Shown here: one piece after another, positions 1-4,846 of the stretch
Layout of the letters: every line of letters starts with the position of its first letter
Position numbering within the stretch: position 1 is the stretch's first letter
Origin: an uncultured Clostridia bacterium
GTDB taxonomy: Bacteria; Bacillota; Clostridia; Peptostreptococcales; Anaerovoracaceae
DNA length: 15,965 nucleotides
NCBI GenBank assembly: GCA_934277495.1
Contig: CAKQUI010000049.1
Span: 1-15,965 of the forward strand
Direction: 5' to 3'
Notes under the pieces: model-generated
What the model saw: only the letters and a program-made list of their open reading frames with translations
Database searches by the model: none
What the model was told of the DNA's origin: nothing
Made by a program: the position numbers and the translations under genes

Positions 1-213
1 TTCCACCATCACCGGCTGCACTTTGTCATGCTGCGGATACGCTGCCCTGACGCCGTGGAGATAATATATCTTTTCTACGTTTTCACCGTTTCCGGCAGCC
101 TCTGCGAAAGCTGTTCCTATGGCAAAGCCAAGTCTTCCTGTTGACGAATTCGTTATCGTCCTGACATCGTCTATCCTCTCGCTCGTACCGCCTGCGGTTA
201 TTATGATTTTCAT
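1..213 (-). CDS. coaB: Phosphopantothenate--cysteine ligase (CoaB-type), 5' part only
   Basis: The first 71 codons of a gene that runs off the left edge. The product begins MKIIITAGGTSERIDDVR and continues with ITNSSTGRLG, the nucleotide-binding Rossmann start and the N-S-S-T-G motif of the CoaB half of the Dfp/CoaBC family. CoaB joins 4'-phosphopantothenate to cysteine, the second step from pantothenate to coenzyme A, in the cytosol. The protein starts directly at the CoaB domain with no CoaC flavoprotein domain in front, so it is the stand-alone form known from streptococci and various Clostridia. The ATG at 213 is preceded by an AAGGAT ribosome site about 9 bases upstream and by a near-perfect promoter. 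Family assignment is strong. Whether coaC lies nearby cannot be seen here. Confidence 0.85.
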   Translation of the reverse strand, partial: MKIIITAGGTSERIDDVRTITNSSTGRLGFAIGTAFAEAAGNGENVEKIYYLHGVRAAYPQHDKVQPVMVE

Positions 214-252
214 ACTCTTGATCCTTTTCTTAAAAATGCATTCATGGGTTGA

Positions 253-281
253 ATTATAGACGTTTTGGAGGGTCGTGTCAA
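253..281 (-). promoter_or_regulatory. Sigma-A promoter of coaB
   Basis: On the minus strand a perfect -35 TTGACA (276-281) and a perfect -10 TATAAT (253-258) are separated by the ideal 17 bases. The start codon of coaB lies about 40 bases downstream. This is the strongest consensus promoter in the window, which suggests high basal expression. Confidence 0.85.
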
Positions 282-303
282 GGTCGCTTATGTACAATTC
301 ACG

Positions 304-332
304 TTGAATCACGATGCGATCTGGGGTATACT
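304..332 (+). promoter_or_regulatory. Sigma-A promoter of the lipoprotein gene
   Basis: The -35 TTGAAT (304-309) and -10 TATACT (327-332) are 17 bases apart. The GAGGAG ribosome site (351-356) and the ATG at 365 follow. It fires away from the coaB promoter; the two -35 boxes are only 22 bases apart, so the units may compete or be co-regulated. Confidence 0.75.
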
Positions 333-364
333 TTAAAAGCAATAGATTTCGAGGAGTATAACAA

Positions 365-919
365 ATGAAAAAAATCATAAAAAATATCGCTGCAGCATCC
401 ATAGTGTTTGTCTCAGCTGCATCCATGGTATCCTGCGGCACTGCTCTCAGCGGAGATCCCGTTCAGTATTCCGATCCCGGCGATTCATTCTCTGTGTCGC
501 TTCCGACTTCCGGCGAAGACTCATGGCAGACGGCAGAGCACGCCGACGATGATGTCCTGGATATCACTGACAAAAACGGACGTATAAACATCCAGGTAAT
601 GGCCATGTCAAAATCGAAAGCTTTGCATGTCGCATCGGATCTGCAAAGTTTCAGCGACTATATGATGACCGGCGTACTTTCTGATATCGCATCAGAGCTT
701 GATACCAGGGACGAGTCAGTCGACGTCCCGTCTTTCATAACAGACAGCAAAGCTCAGAGTTTCACGATGAAAAACGGCGGTACGGCTCTCAAAGGCGATC
801 TGATATTCATGGAAAGCAGCGACAGCTACTACCTGTATATGATAACCGCTGTCGAAAAAACCTACGACAGCAGCAAAAAAGCTCTGCAGCAGACCGTTTC
901 CACGCTTCAGGAGAAATAG
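365..919 (+). CDS. Predicted cell-surface lipoprotein of unknown function
   Basis: A 184-aa protein with a lipoprotein signal peptide: positive MKKIIKN, a hydrophobic stretch at residues 8-22, and a lipobox M-V-S-C with Cys24 as the expected lipidated residue. It should be anchored to the outside of the cytoplasmic membrane. The mature part (residues 30-184) starts with a segment like YSDPGDSFSVSLPTSG and alternates strands with one long helix (about 86-112). This layout resembles small PsbP/Mog1-like or DUF1795-like lipoproteins of Bacillota, but the similarity is by eye only. The start has a good GAGGAG site 8 bases upstream. It is a single-gene unit with its own promoter, divergent from coaB. 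No binding residues can be assigned. Confidence 0.8.
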   Translation: MKKIIKNIAAASIVFVSAASMVSCGTALSGDPVQYSDPGDSFSVSLPTSGEDSWQTAEHADDDVLDITDKNGRINIQVMAMSKSKALHVASDLQSFSDYMMTGVLSDIASELDTRDESVDVPSFITDSKAQSFTMKNGGTALKGDLIFMESSDSYYLYMITAVEKTYDSSKKALQQTVSTLQEK

Positions 920-949
920 GCAGGAGGCTGCATCTGATATACCCGCTAA

Positions 950-998
950 AAATACCGGCGCTTCCGGAAGATCTGAGATCTACGAAGGGCCGGTATTT
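950..998. terminator. Hairpin between convergent genes, probable bidirectional terminator
   Basis: AAATACCGGC (950-959) pairs perfectly with GCCGGTATTT (989-998), giving a 10-bp stem around 29 bases that contain a smaller AGATCT-based inner palindrome. On the minus strand the stem is followed by a run of T (ATTTTTAG), suiting termination of the EIIC-like gene that ends at 1031. On the plus strand the T-run is short. Confidence 0.55.
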
Positions 999-1002
999 CC
1001 GT

Positions 1003-1029
1003 TGCAGCATCCTGCTGCATGATATTCTT
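1003..1029 (+). terminator. Small hairpin with weak T-tract after the lipoprotein gene
   Basis: TGCAGCA (1003-1009) and TGCTGCA (1013-1019) form a 7-bp stem with a TCC loop. An interrupted T-rich stretch (ATATTCTTTTT) follows on the plus strand. It could assist the larger hairpin just upstream. Weak evidence. Confidence 0.35.
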
Positions 1030-1030
1030 T

Positions 1031-2035
1031 TTATGCTTCTTTTTTCCTGTAGAACCTGCCAAAAAAAGCCGATCCTGCAAAGCCTGCAATCAGTCCGCAG
1101 ACAGCTGCTAAAAGCAGTGCCAGCAGCACAGTCTTTATATCGTTGAAAGCGAAAAGCGAGAGCATGCCCGGCAGCGGTGAGGCTGTACCCGGCGCATCGT
1201 TTATGATACCCAGCATCACAGCCACTATCCCGGAAAGTCCGCCTCCCAGGAAATCGCTGGCATATATAGGTATCGGATTTTTTGTTATGATAGGCGCCTG
1301 AGTCAGAGGTTCTATCATTACAGCTGCAACATTCGCCTTGTTTCCGAGTTTAAGTCTGCTGAACAGCACGCCGTTGGTGAAACTGCCGCCGAAACAAGCC
1401 AGTGCTGCGATACCCATAGGCATCCCCGTCAGGCTTATCATTGCCGTAAGCGCCATCGAGCTCAGAGGTGATGTGCAGATTATCTTCATCAGGCCTCCCA
1501 GTATGAATCCCATGGCCAGCGGCGACTGTTCCGTCGCTATCATTATGGCCTCTCCGATCTCTTTGACCAGGAACGTGACTCCAGGGTCAACTAAAACAGC
1601 TATCCCTCTTGCCGCCACCGACAGCACCAGTGCTCCGATGATGATATTCACGCCCTCAGGCAGCCTTGTTTCGATGAATCTCGAAACAAAATACAATATG
1701 TAACCGGCTATGAATCCCGGCAGTATGCCGAATCCCATCAGTGCCACCCCTGCCGCTACTGCGTAAACAGGCGCCGCACCCATAGTGAGCATCACCAGGA
1801 TTACAGCAGCGACTCCTCCCATAGAGCCTGACGCTGTACCAAGTGAACCGAGAAAATCGATGCCGGCAAAATCGCCGCCTACATATCTGTACACTGCTTC
1901 TACAAGAAATGTCGCTACAGCCGCTGCTGCAAGCCCGCTCATAGCTTTTTCACCATGAGGCATCTTGAAAGTGAACAGAGAAAAGACAGCCAGTACCAGT
2001 ACCAGATACAGTATTCCTTTCAAAAACAATAACAT
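1031..2035 (-). CDS. PTS EIIC-type membrane protein (PfoR-like, EIIC_2 family)
   Basis: A 334-aa very hydrophobic protein with roughly nine to ten membrane segments and a basic C-terminal end (FYRKKEA). Glycine-rich segments, conserved-looking polar loops such as IIGALVLSVAARG, IICTSPLSSMAL and PLTQAPIITKNPIPIYASDFLGGG, and the length match the EIIC_2 family (PF13303). That family includes the PfoR proteins of clostridia, originally described as a regulator of perfringolysin O. Family members are built like sugar-transporting EIIC subunits, but substrates are generally unknown. No EIIA or EIIB domain is fused, and none is encoded nearby in this window. The ATG at 2035 has an AAAGGA site 7 bases upstream (2043-2048). 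Its promoter overlaps an inverted repeat, suggesting repressor control. The family call is fairly sure; function is open. Confidence 0.75.
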   Translation of the reverse strand: MLLFLKGILYLVLVLAVFSLFTFKMPHGEKAMSGLAAAAVATFLVEAVYRYVGGDFAGIDFLGSLGTASGSMGGVAAVILVMLTMGAAPVYAVAAGVALMGFGILPGFIAGYILYFVSRFIETRLPEGVNIIIGALVLSVAARGIAVLVDPGVTFLVKEIGEAIMIATEQSPLAMGFILGGLMKIICTSPLSSMALTAMISLTGMPMGIAALACFGGSFTNGVLFSRLKLGNKANVAAVMIEPLTQAPIITKNPIPIYASDFLGGGLSGIVAVMLGIINDAPGTASPLPGMLSLFAFNDIKTVLLALLLAAVCGLIAGFAGSAFFGRFYRKKEA

Positions 2036-2097
2036 TTACATATCCTTTCATTCAAACCAGACATCCTGCCGCATATAACAACAGCGACCGATGCACG

Positions 2098-2138
2098 AAC
2101 ATACTCTCAATATCGACTACATATATATTGAGTATGTT
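2098..2138. promoter_or_regulatory. Inverted repeat, candidate operator of the EIIC-like gene
   Basis: AACATACTC (2098-2106) is the exact reverse complement of GAGTATGTT (2130-2138), and inner arms TCAATAT (2107-2113) and ATATTGA (2125-2131) are also complementary, so the dyad is long but slightly out of register. It covers the predicted -10 box and spacer of the minus-strand promoter. Both the location and the symmetry suit a dimeric regulator. Confidence 0.5.
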
Positions 2139-2148
2139 AAAAAATCAA
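2120..2148 (-). promoter_or_regulatory. Probable promoter of the EIIC-like gene
   Basis: On the minus strand TTGATT (2143-2148) and TATATG (2120-2125) are 17 bases apart. Transcription would begin near 2112 and leave a leader of about 75 bases before the ATG at 2035. The boxes are moderate matches, typical of a regulated promoter. Confidence 0.5.
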
Positions 2149-2247
2149 CAGCTATATTTAACTATAAAATATCCTGAAAAAACAGTCAAGTCTTCACTCG
2201 TTTTTTGCTTTTGTATACAGAATAACAAGGTCATATTTTCTGACATG

Positions 2248-2266
2248 CCGTCACAAAACCGTCACA
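2248..2266. repeat. Direct repeat CCGTCACA, 11-bp period
   Basis: CCGTCACA occurs at 2248-2255 and again at 2259-2266, exactly 11 bases apart, with AAA between. Direct half-sites one helical turn apart are the usual arrangement for OmpR/PhoB-class response regulators, and the sequence resembles a pho-box layout. The site lies about 100 bp upstream of the EIIC-like promoter. The wider gene-free stretch 2150-2380 is A/T-rich; I see no good open reading frame in it. Confidence 0.4.
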
Positions 2267-2355
2267 TTTGCCATAAAACTTAAATTTTTTATTTTTTCTT
2301 TAAAGACAAAGCATATACTAATAAAATGATAATGTTAGTTCCATTGCAAACCAAA

Positions 2356-2374
2356 GTGATAAAAGAGTGATAAA
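2356..2374. repeat. Direct repeat GTGATAAA, 11-bp period
   Basis: GTGATAAA occurs at 2356-2363 and 2367-2374, again with an 11-base period, just outside the distal terminator copy. Its sequence differs from the CCGTCACA pair, so it would be a different site if it is functional at all. Confidence 0.35.
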
Positions 2375-2381
2375 TTGAATG

Positions 2382-2408
2382 AAAAAAACATCTCTTTCGA
2401 GATGTTTT
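2382..2408 (-). terminator. Second copy of the tRNA-Glu terminator
   Basis: On the minus strand AAAACATCTC (2399-2408) and GAGATGTTTT (2385-2394) form a 10-bp stem with a GAAA tetraloop, followed by T residues down to 2382. It is identical to the hairpin directly after the tRNA gene. It would end any transcript that passes through the hairpin-rich insert. Confidence 0.8.
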
Positions 2409-2424
2409 GATTATTGGTACTCCC
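2382..2424 (-). repeat. Distal copy of tRNA-Glu 3' end plus terminator (43-bp direct repeat)
   Basis: These 43 bases are identical to 2561-2603, which hold the terminator, the six-base linker, the CCA end and the start of the acceptor 3' strand of tRNA-Glu. The two copies are offset by 179 bases. After a two-base gap in this copy the match continues for GGGGAGT. A directly repeated tRNA 3' end is what site-specific insertion or slippage at a tRNA gene leaves behind. Confidence 0.85.
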
Positions 2425-2557
2425 GGGGAGTTTCACAAACAGCTTCGCTGTTTGCCGTTCTGCGCAGGCATGCCTGCTTGAACACTTCGCATCGAAACAG
2501 TCAACGACTGTTTCTTTTCATGCTCAGGCCCTTTCGGGTTCGAATCCCCTTGGGAGA
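2419..2557. repeat. Hairpin-rich insert next to tRNA-Glu, with tRNA 3'-half in inverted orientation
   Basis: About 139 bases with several perfect stems. ACTCCC/GGGAGT lies at 2419-2431. CAAACAGC-TTC-GCTGTTTG lies at 2436-2454. The palindrome GCAGGCATGCCTGC (2464-2477) is set inside GTTC (2457-2460) and GAAC (2479-2482). GAAACAGTC-AAC-GACTGTTTC lies at 2494-2514. CCC-TTTC-GGG lies at 2529-2538. Positions 2536-2556 on the plus strand match the T-arm and acceptor 3' strand of the neighbouring tRNA-Glu at 20 of 21 bases, but inverted relative to that gene. Two of the stems share the arms AAACAG/CTGTTT. It may be a small palindromic mobile repeat, a structured RNA, or scar of a rearranged second tRNA gene. 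Open reading frames across it look like translation of tRNA-type sequence and are not genes. Confidence 0.7.
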
Positions 2558-2559
2558 TT

Positions 2560-2587
2560 AAAAAAAACATCTCTTTCGAGATGTTTT
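2560..2587 (-). terminator. Terminator of tRNA-Glu
   Basis: On the minus strand AAAACATCTC and GAGATGTTTT (2578-2587 and 2564-2573) form a 10-bp stem with a GAAA loop, followed by eight T. It starts seven bases after the CCA end of the tRNA gene. Confidence 0.9.
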
Positions 2588-2603
2588 GATTATTGGTACT
2601 CCC
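2561..2603 (-). repeat. Proximal copy of the 43-bp direct repeat
   Basis: Identical to 2382-2424. This copy belongs to the intact tRNA-Glu gene and covers the terminator and the last bases of the tRNA. Confidence 0.85.
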
Positions 2604-2668
2604 AAGGGGAGTCGAACCCCTGATTCCAGCGTGAGAGGCTAGCGTCTTGACCACTTGACCATGAGAGC
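2594..2668 (-). tRNA. tRNA-Glu, anticodon CTC
   Basis: A complete 75-nt cloverleaf with encoded CCA. The acceptor GCTCTCA pairs with TGGGAGT (with G-T pairs), and discriminator A and CCA follow. The D-arm is GTC/GAC. The anticodon stem CTAGC/GCTGG holds the loop CTCTCAC, giving anticodon CTC at positions 34-36. The variable loop is AATC. The T-arm AGGGG/CCCCT holds the loop TTCGACT. It reads GAG codons. Anticodon CTC is an accessory glutamate tRNA, since TTC alone can read both GAA and GAG, so a second Glu tRNA gene elsewhere is expected. It has its own promoter upstream and terminator directly downstream. Confidence 0.95.
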
Positions 2669-2688
2669 ATATTTGTTTTTGCTTGTCT

Positions 2689-2716
2689 ATTATATCACAC
2701 TGATGGGATTTTGCAA
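2689..2716 (-). promoter_or_regulatory. Promoter of tRNA-Glu
   Basis: On the minus strand TTGCAA (2711-2716) and a perfect TATAAT (2689-2694) are 16 bases apart, and a TG two bases before the -10 box makes it an extended -10 site. The tRNA begins about 20 bases downstream of the -10. No terminator is visible between the aldolase stop (2742) and this promoter, so read-through into the tRNA is possible. Confidence 0.75.
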
Positions 2717-2741
2717 ATGTTTATTTTAAAAAGTTTTAATT

Positions 2742-3776
2742 TTATTCTATGGTCATGTTTTTCTGCTGGGCGTATCTGCTGATGTAGATGTGGTGCTGTC
2801 TGTCTATGTTTGTGCTGCTCAGCTCTTCCTCTACCCCGGTAGCTCTGGTGTAGAGTGCACATATGCATGCTTTATCTACCAGCTGTTTCAGTGCTTCCAG
2901 ATCGTCAGGATCTCCTGCTCTCACTGCTGCTCCGCAGTCTTTTATAAATACTGCGCCGTATCTTCGGAGGCCCTCTTCTGCCTCTGCCATATCTGTGGCT
3001 GCTGGTATCTTTCTTCCGATCATCTGCGCCATATCATCTATCTGGGCACAGAGAGGAAGCGATGTTTCTGCCCATGATGCTGCAGCTGGTGTTCCGAACA
3101 CCTCTGTATATCCTCCGTCTCCCTTTCCTGAAATGAGTTCTTTTCCGAAGGGCTTCAGATCTGCCATGTTCTCTGCATTTTCCATGACATCACCGCATCC
3201 GGTCTCAGGAGGAAGCAAACGGCATACATTGCGTCTGCATATACTTTCCAGCAGCATTGCTCTGTCCATGGCTTCCGTCATGTCGCTGCCGCATATCAGG
3301 ACTCCGTGGTGAGGCATTATCACTGTGTGCGCACCTGACTCCATCACATTGCTGACTGCATCGATCAGCTCTTCGCTGCCGGACAGACCGTACTCCGAAA
3401 CTCCTGTGCCGCCGAGCTGTTTCCTTTCATCGTCTGTCATCTCAAGACCTGCATCCGGCGACAGACCTGCCGCTGTGGCATAAGTCTGGTGCGTATGTAT
3501 GACAGCTCCTGCATCAGAAAATATCCTGTATGCAGCAAGATGCACGCCTCTTTCTCCTGAAGGATTCCTGCTGCCCTGCCAGAGTCCTGTCGCTGTATCC
3601 ATTTTCACTATATCTTCTTCTCCGGTCTTCATATAGTCAAGACCGCTTGGGGTTATGACGCAGCTTTTTTCATCGATCCTGCAGCTCACATTGCCCCACG
3701 TCCTTGCCACAAGCTTCGTTTCCAGAAGAGTCTTTCCTGTTTCAACAAGCAAACGTCTTGCATCCTGTTCCTTCAA
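2742..3776 (-). CDS. Class II aldolase/adducin-family protein with degenerate second domain
   Basis: Read from TTG at 3776 the product is 344 aa; the same frame opens 22 codons earlier with a GTG (3842) that lacks a ribosome site. I prefer TTG because a perfect GGAGG (3785-3789) sits 8 bases in front. Numbering from the GTG, the N-terminal domain (about 25-210) has the family landmarks: TWGNVS (48-53, phosphate pocket), PSGE with the likely catalytic Glu97, metal ligands His116 and His118 in IHTHQT, and a third His in MPHHG (178/179). These enzymes cleave or dehydrate small sugar phosphates such as fuculose-1-phosphate with a divalent metal. A second region (about 280-360) repeats the MPHHG-to-helix part of the fold but with KDCG in place of HHG, so it cannot bind metal the same way. 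Substrate unknown. It lies downstream of a small membrane-protein gene on the same strand, 124 bases away. Confidence 0.75.
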   Translation of the reverse strand: MKEQDARRLLVETGKTLLETKLVARTWGNVSCRIDEKSCVITPSGLDYMKTGEEDIVKMDTATGLWQGSRNPSGERGVHLAAYRIFSDAGAVIHTHQTYATAAGLSPDAGLEMTDDERKQLGGTGVSEYGLSGSEELIDAVSNVMESGAHTVIMPHHGVLICGSDMTEAMDRAMLLESICRRNVCRLLPPETGCGDVMENAENMADLKPFGKELISGKGDGGYTEVFGTPAAASWAETSLPLCAQIDDMAQMIGRKIPAATDMAEAEEGLRRYGAVFIKDCGAAVRAGDPDDLEALKQLVDKACICALYTRATGVEEELSSTNIDRQHHIYISRYAQQKNMTIE

Positions 3777-3900
3777 TCTTCCTACCTCCAATGACACCGT
3801 CCTCTGCGGTACTCCTGAACACAGAAAAAGATCTGCCTCCACCGTATCACTGCAGCACGGCCAGGCAGATCCCTGAACTTCATATCCTGACAGATTTATA

Positions 3901-4263
3901 TCAGAAACGACTGATGTTCCTGATGAAATCTCTTACAAGATGATCGTATCTCGCCCTGAGCAGATTTCCTATCACCGACAGAGCTGTGAAGATAAAGACG
4001 ATGACTCTGTCCGGCAGCAGGAATACATACACAAGTACCGAAACAAGTATCAGTATCGAAAAAAAGAACAGCGATGTGTTGTATATCATTATCTTCCTGA
4101 CATCGTTCTCTTTACGTGAATCGAGACAGCCTCTCACCATCTGCATCCTGGTATGTCCCGGTATGTATTCCTTCCTGTTGGCCTGTATGAACGTTGCCAG
4201 CATCATCATACCTGTATATACTGCTGCGACTATCAGCAGTGTCGTTATCAGTCGTTCCGCCAT
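3901..4263 (-). CDS. Small integral membrane protein, unknown function
   Basis: A 120-aa protein with three hydrophobic stretches: residues 5-25 (LITTLLIVAAVYTGMMMLATF), about 63-83 (TSLFFFSILILVSVLVYVFL) and about 85-101. A basic segment (about 29-58) lies between the first and second, and the tail is charged (RARYDHLVRDFIRNISRF). It has an ideal GGAGGG site (4270-4275) six bases before the ATG. I do not recognise the family. It lies 124 bases upstream of the aldolase-type gene on the same strand, and I see no terminator between them, so they may be co-transcribed. A clear promoter was not found in front of it. Confidence 0.65.
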   Translation of the reverse strand: MAERLITTLLIVAAVYTGMMMLATFIQANRKEYIPGHTRMQMVRGCLDSRKENDVRKIMIYNTSLFFFSILILVSVLVYVFLLPDRVIVFIFTALSVIGNLLRARYDHLVRDFIRNISRF

Positions 4264-4454
4264 ATGATTCCCTCCGTATGCATTGAATAACTTCTAATAC
4301 ATGATAACACATATCCATTGTAAAATCTATCTGCAATTCTGAATCATCTAATATCCGAAGGTTTCTCAAGGCTTTGTTCCGGTACATGGCCAGGCTCCGC
4401 CTCACATGTCCCTCTGGAAATGTCAGATGATATTCCATACATAGTAAAAAGATA

Positions 4455-4483
4455 TTCACTTATCTCCGGGTTTGCAATATAAT
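4455..4483 (+). promoter_or_regulatory. Promoter of the 98-aa/ATPase operon
   Basis: TTCACT (4455-4460) and a perfect TATAAT (4478-4483) are 17 bases apart, with transcription expected to start near 4490. The upstream stretch 4264-4454 holds only a small imperfect hairpin (ACATG 4384-4388 with CATGT 4405-4409, inner AGGC/GCCT) without a T-run. Confidence 0.65.
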
Positions 4484-4514
4484 ATATCTGATACATGAAA
4501 GAAGGTGACTCGCA

Positions 4515-4811
4515 ATGAGAAAGATCATACTTAAACCGGACCAGCCTTTTTACAACAGCTGCGATATAGCCATCATCGATGTGACAGAAGGCAACGAAAA
4601 AAAACGAGGCAAACTGACCGTTGAATACGGCAAAGTCGACGTCCAGGCGCTGATAGACCAGGGGATGGATATGGACAAGGCAATGGAGCATTACAGATCT
4701 GCCATAGACGCCAACGTGCGCTACTACATATGCGGCGACTGGGAATGTGAGGACGGATACGACCAGGCAATGGCCATCGTAAGGGAACATATCAGCCCTT
4801 ATTTCGACTGA
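4515..4811 (+). CDS. Hypothetical protein, first gene of the DUF815 ATPase operon
   Basis: A 98-aa acidic, soluble protein with no signal peptide or membrane segment. The N-terminal part looks like two strands (KIILKP, IAIIDVTEG), the middle is a helix (VQALIDQGMDMDKAMEHYRSA), and the last third carries two cysteines (YICGDWECEDG, Cys73 and Cys78) and ends in a helix. I do not recognise the family. An AAGGTGA ribosome site lies 7 bases before the ATG. The ATPase gene follows after 35 bases with no terminator, so the two are very likely co-transcribed and may act together. Confidence is high that it is a gene, and none can be placed on function. Confidence 0.7.
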   Translation: MRKIILKPDQPFYNSCDIAIIDVTEGNEKKRGKLTVEYGKVDVQALIDQGMDMDKAMEHYRSAIDANVRYYICGDWECEDGYDQAMAIVREHISPYFD

Positions 4812-4846
4812 ATAAATATAAATATCAAACGAGGTGAACAAACATC

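Noticed and set aside
2536..2560. Possible second tRNA gene on the plus strand, from the GGGTTCGAATCCC T-arm.
   Set aside because: No matching acceptor 5' strand, D-arm or anticodon arm can be folded upstream, and there is no CCA; only the 3' half is present.
2379..2654. Three overlapping open frames of 60-73 codons on both strands across the tRNA-Glu region.
   Set aside because: They are translations of the tRNA gene, its duplicated terminator and the hairpin element. They lack ribosome sites, and peptides such as RVRIPLGD are typical of translated tRNA T-arms.
3782..3883. A 33-codon leader-like frame before the aldolase gene on the minus strand.
   Set aside because: The upstream site is poorly spaced and the peptide shows no leader or regulatory pattern. 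Its stop lies at the aldolase ribosome site, which is suggestive but not enough.
4112..4459. A 115-codon minus-strand frame overlapping the 120-aa membrane protein.
   Set aside because: No ribosome site at its start. Its second half is out of frame inside the better supported gene, which has GGAGGG, and its 5' end runs against the plus-strand promoter at 4455-4483.
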